DNA from: Pseudomonas sp. NFACC02
GTDB lineage: Bacteria > Pseudomonadota > Gammaproteobacteria > Pseudomonadales > Pseudomonadaceae
Direction: 5' to 3'
Assembly (NCBI RefSeq): GCF_900110765.1
Contig: NZ_FOEO01000051.1
Location: 1-36,912 of the forward strand
DNA: 36,912 bases
This document shows, one piece after another, positions 34,902 through 36,912 of the stretch (positions are counted from its first letter, which is position 1; every line of letters starts with the position of its first letter). Under the pieces are notes generated by a model. That model was not told where the DNA came from. It saw only the letters and a program-made list of their open reading frames with translations, and made no database searches. A program made the translations under genes and the position numbers.

Positions 34902-35915
34902 ATGCTGATCAAGACCCCTTCGGCCTCTGACTGTAAAGAGTCAGACGTCACACCCGAATCCTTCTATCTTTCTCGCCGCTCTCTGTTGGGAGGCTCGCTT
35001 GCCGGGCTTGCTGTCGGCGCGTTGCCGCAATGGTCGATGGCCAGCGATGCGTCGCAGTATGCCGATGTCGAACCAGGTAACGCCCCTGGCTGGTTCAAAG
35101 ACAAGCTATCGACCACCCGATGGCAGGCGATGACGGTCAAGGATGAGACTATCACCCCGTTCAAGGATGCGACCCACTACAACAACTTCTACGAGTTCGG
35201 CACCGATAAGGGCGACCCGGCGCAAAACGCGGGCTCGCTGAAGACCGAACCCTGGAGTGTGGTGATCGACGGGGAGGTGGGCAAGCCTGGGCGGTACGCC
35301 CTCGAAGACTTCATGAAGCCTTATCAACTGGAAGAGCGGATTTACCGATTGCGCTGTGTCGAGGCGTGGTCAATGGTGATCCCGTGGATGGGGTTTCCGA
35401 TTTCCGCGCTGCTCAAGCAAGTGGAGCCGACGGCCAACGCGAAATACATTCGCTTCGAAACACTGCAGGACCCGAAGACAATGCCGGGTCAGCGATCCGG
35501 TTTTGCGTTGATCGACTGGCCTTATGTGGAAGGGCTGCGACTGGATGAAGCAATGAATCCATTGGCAATTCTGGCGGTGGGCATGTACGGACGTGAACTG
35601 CCCAACCAGAACGGCGCGCCATTGCGTCTGGTCGTTCCATGGAAGTACGGCTTCAAAAGCGTGAAATCGATTGTGCGCATCAGTCTGGTGAGCGAGCAGC
35701 CGAAAACCACTTGGCAAAGCATCGCGGCGAACGAGTACGGCTTCTACGCCAATGTGAACCCTACCGTCGATCACCCGCGCTGGACGCAAGCGCATGAACG
35801 GCGTCTGCCAAGCGGGTTGTTCAGTCCCAATATTCGACAGACAGAAATGTTCAACGGCTATGGAGAGCAGGTGGCCTCTCTCTATACAGGTATGGATCTG
35901 CGGAAAAACTATTGA
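34902..35915 (+). CDS. msrP: Protein-methionine-sulfoxide reductase catalytic subunit MsrP
   Basis: Periplasmic molybdenum-cofactor enzyme that repairs oxidised methionines in envelope proteins. The 337-residue precursor has a twin-arginine signal (SRRSLLGGSLAGLAVGA), so it is exported folded. The sulfite-oxidase-fold domain carries the molybdenum-binding cysteine in RLRCVEAWSM (C152) and the conserved C-terminal NPTVDHPRW and RLPSG segments. ATG 34902 gives a normal N-terminus. msrQ overlaps its stop (TGATG), forming the usual msrPQ operon. Its ribosome-binding site lies in a perfect hairpin. Confidence 0.96.
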   Translation: MLIKTPSASDCKESDVTPESFYLSRRSLLGGSLAGLAVGALPQWSMASDASQYADVEPGNAPGWFKDKLSTTRWQAMTVKDETITPFKDATHYNNFYEFGTDKGDPAQNAGSLKTEPWSVVIDGEVGKPGRYALEDFMKPYQLEERIYRLRCVEAWSMVIPWMGFPISALLKQVEPTANAKYIRFETLQDPKTMPGQRSGFALIDWPYVEGLRLDEAMNPLAILAVGMYGRELPNQNGAPLRLVVPWKYGFKSVKSIVRISLVSEQPKTTWQSIAANEYGFYANVNPTVDHPRWTQAHERRLPSGLFSPNIRQTEMFNGYGEQVASLYTGMDLRKNY

Positions 35916-36535
35916 TGCGTTATCGGTTCTGGCGTCTGTCGGTATTCATTGCCATCTGTATCCCGCCTGTCGTGTGGCTTCGTCAGGCGTGGCTCCTCGA
36001 TCTCGGGCCAGATCCCGGGAAGGTGCTGGTGGATCGTTTTGGTCTGGGCACGCTCGTGTTGCTGTTGATTACCTTGGCAATGACGCCTTTGCAACGCGTG
36101 AGTGGGTGGCCGGGATGGATAGCGGTTCGCCGTCAGTTGGGACTCTGGTGTTTTGCCTGCGTGGTGGTGCACATGCTGGCGTATGGGTTCTTTATCTTGG
36201 GGTTCGACTGGGCGCAGCTGGGTGTTGAGCTGGTCAAGCGGCCCTACATCATTGTCGGGGGTTTCGGGTTTCTCTGTTTGCTGGCACTGGCGGTAACGTC
36301 CAATCGTTACAGCCAACGCCGATTGGGGGCGAGATGGAAGAAGCTTCATCGGATGAGCTACGTCGTCCTCGGGCTGGGATTGCTGCATATGTTGTGGATC
36401 GTCAGGGCTGACCTGAAGGAGTGGGCTATATATGCCGGCATTGGCGCTTTCCTGTTGATGCTTAGAATTCCTGCAATTGCTCGACGAATTCCGCGCCGGA
36501 CAGGGAGAAAGGCGGGCGCTGTAACAAAAGTTTAA
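35915..36535 (+). CDS. msrQ: Protein-methionine-sulfoxide reductase heme-binding subunit MsrQ
   Basis: Inner-membrane heme b protein passing electrons from the quinone pool or flavin reductase to MsrP. The 206-residue protein has six hydrophobic helices, with histidines in the helix around VVVHMLAYGFF and in KKLHRMSYVVLGLGLLHML positioned as heme ligands. It belongs to the ferric-reductase-like transmembrane family. The ATG overlaps the msrP stop. No terminator is seen after it; about 10 bases later the first rrn promoter begins. Confidence 0.95.
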   Translation: MRYRFWRLSVFIAICIPPVVWLRQAWLLDLGPDPGKVLVDRFGLGTLVLLLITLAMTPLQRVSGWPGWIAVRRQLGLWCFACVVVHMLAYGFFILGFDWAQLGVELVKRPYIIVGGFGFLCLLALAVTSNRYSQRRLGARWKKLHRMSYVVLGLGLLHMLWIVRADLKEWAIYAGIGAFLLMLRIPAIARRIPRRTGRKAGAVTKV

Positions 36536-36543
36536 ATAAGTGC

Positions 36544-36571
36544 TTGACGCTCCTCTGAATCTCTCTATAAT
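36544..36571 (+). promoter_or_regulatory. rrn promoter P1
   Basis: TTGACG (36544-36549) and TATAAT (36566-36571) with a 16-base spacer. The discriminator is TTGCCCC. Confidence 0.85.
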
Positions 36572-36692
36572 TTGCCCCACTTCCGGCGCAGACGAAACGG
36601 AAAACTCCTTGATAATCAACGAGTTGGACGAAGTAAGCGGCGAGGAAGGGCTTCGGTTCAGATGCTTGAATCGACAGCGGTGAAAAAGGCAG

Positions 36693-36720
36693 TTGACAGC
36701 AGGTTGTAACGCTGTAGAAT
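36693..36720 (+). promoter_or_regulatory. rrn promoter P2
   Basis: TTGACA (36693-36698) and TAGAAT (36715-36720), spacer 16. The discriminator is TCGCCTCCC. The sub-optimal spacer is typical of rRNA promoters under stringent control. Confidence 0.88.
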
Positions 36721-36811
36721 TCGCCTCCCGCTGACGTGAGACGCCAAGTCGAACGAAGCGCAAGTGGTTGACGTTGCAAAGGAAACTTTGAAAACTTCTG
36801 AAAATAACCGC

Positions 36812-36839
36812 TTGACAGATACAGAGGACGCTGTAGAAT
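36812..36839 (+). promoter_or_regulatory. rrn promoter P3
   Basis: TTGACA (36812-36817) and TAGAAT (36834-36839), spacer 16. The GC-rich discriminator GCGCGCC fits ppGpp/DksA sensitivity. Hexamers and the GACGCTG/AACGCTG sequence before the -10 resemble P2, suggesting duplication. Confidence 0.9.
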
Positions 36840-36875
36840 GCGCGCCTCGGTTGAGACGAAAGGCTCTTGACCAAC

Positions 36876-36888
36876 CGCTCTTTAACAA
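36876..36888 (+). promoter_or_regulatory. rrn antitermination boxA
   Basis: CGCTCTTTAACAA is nearly identical to the E. coli rrn boxA (TGCTCTTTAACAA), the NusB/S10 loading site on the nascent leader RNA. Confidence 0.92.
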
Positions 36889-36912
36889 CTGAATCAAGCA
36901 ATTCGTGTGGGT

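Larger units (their letters stand above)
36536..36912 (+). other. rRNA operon promoter and leader region (16S beyond window)
   Basis: No protein gene is seen. The region contains three tandem sigma-70 promoters, then a leader with boxA and a sequence CAATTCGTGTGGGT resembling the E. coli leader just upstream of 16S rRNA. The window ends before the mature 16S starts. The upstream gene pair msrPQ next to an rrn operon matches the PAO1 arrangement. Confidence 0.88.

Noticed and set aside
35909..36901. 330-codon minus-strand open frame across msrQ and the rrn promoters
   Set aside because: Runs through three clear rrn promoters and boxA; low-complexity product.

Overview
This window is chromosomal DNA from a Pseudomonas species, most likely of the fluorescens/syringae lineage. 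The evidence is the gene order (acs-pgi-panCB-folK-pcnB-crcZ-cbrBAX-gluQRS-dksA, then a heme-uptake/prrF segment, mrcB-lpoP, ilvIHC-pssA and msrPQ running into an rRNA operon). From memory this follows the P. aeruginosa PAO1 block from about PA4733 down to PA4690. The high GC content, the Pseudomonas-only regulatory RNAs (CrcZ, PrrF) and the REP-type intergenic palindromes agree. No phage, insertion sequence, CRISPR array or tRNA gene was found; it is core genome with a few local rearrangements.

Layout. Positions 1-462 are non-coding and hold a dispersed Pseudomonas repeat and a degenerate REP. Positions 463-4758 (minus strand) carry a thiolase, an MpaB/DUF2236 oxygenase-like protein and acetyl-CoA synthetase, with REP pairs around acs. 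Positions 5003-11000 (minus) carry pgi, panC, panB, folK and pcnB; panD, which lies between panC and pgi in PAO1, is absent here. Positions about 11128-16290 form the carbon catabolite control module: cbrX-cbrA-cbrB and the sRNA gene crcZ, which has a sigma-54 promoter and an upstream CbrB-type palindrome. gluQRS and dksA follow (minus). From 18187 the plus strand carries an aminotransferase and sfsA. A minus-strand Rieske protein with an apparent CTG start converges on sfsA. A heme-type permease/ATPase pair without its binding protein and deoC follow on the plus strand.

Positions 23472-23619 encode a PrrF iron-regulated sRNA (minus) with a Fur box over its -10. Upstream of it on the minus strand are a TfoX-C-like protein, a pentapeptide-repeat protein and a kinase/ATPase fusion. 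Divergently, mrcB (PBP1b), its lipoprotein activator lpoP and a YqcC-family gene form an operon. A DUF4124 protein converges on that operon. Then come ilvI-ilvH-ilvC (branched-chain amino acids), pssA (phospholipid synthesis) and msrP-msrQ (periplasmic methionine sulfoxide repair). The window ends in the leader of an rrn operon with three tandem promoters and a boxA antitermination site.

How the parts work together. CbrA/CbrB drive CrcZ, which sequesters Hfq/Crc and relieves catabolite repression. PrrF lowers expression of iron-rich proteins when Fur releases it. DksA with ppGpp controls rrn promoters of the kind seen at the right edge. I found no clearly new biological system. The points most worth a second look are the missing panD, the CTG-start Rieske gene, the orphaned heme ABC pair beside prrF, a ribosome-binding site buried in a hairpin at msrP, a possibly leaderless mrcB message, and the layered CbrB-site/terminator/sigma-54 arrangement at crcZ.
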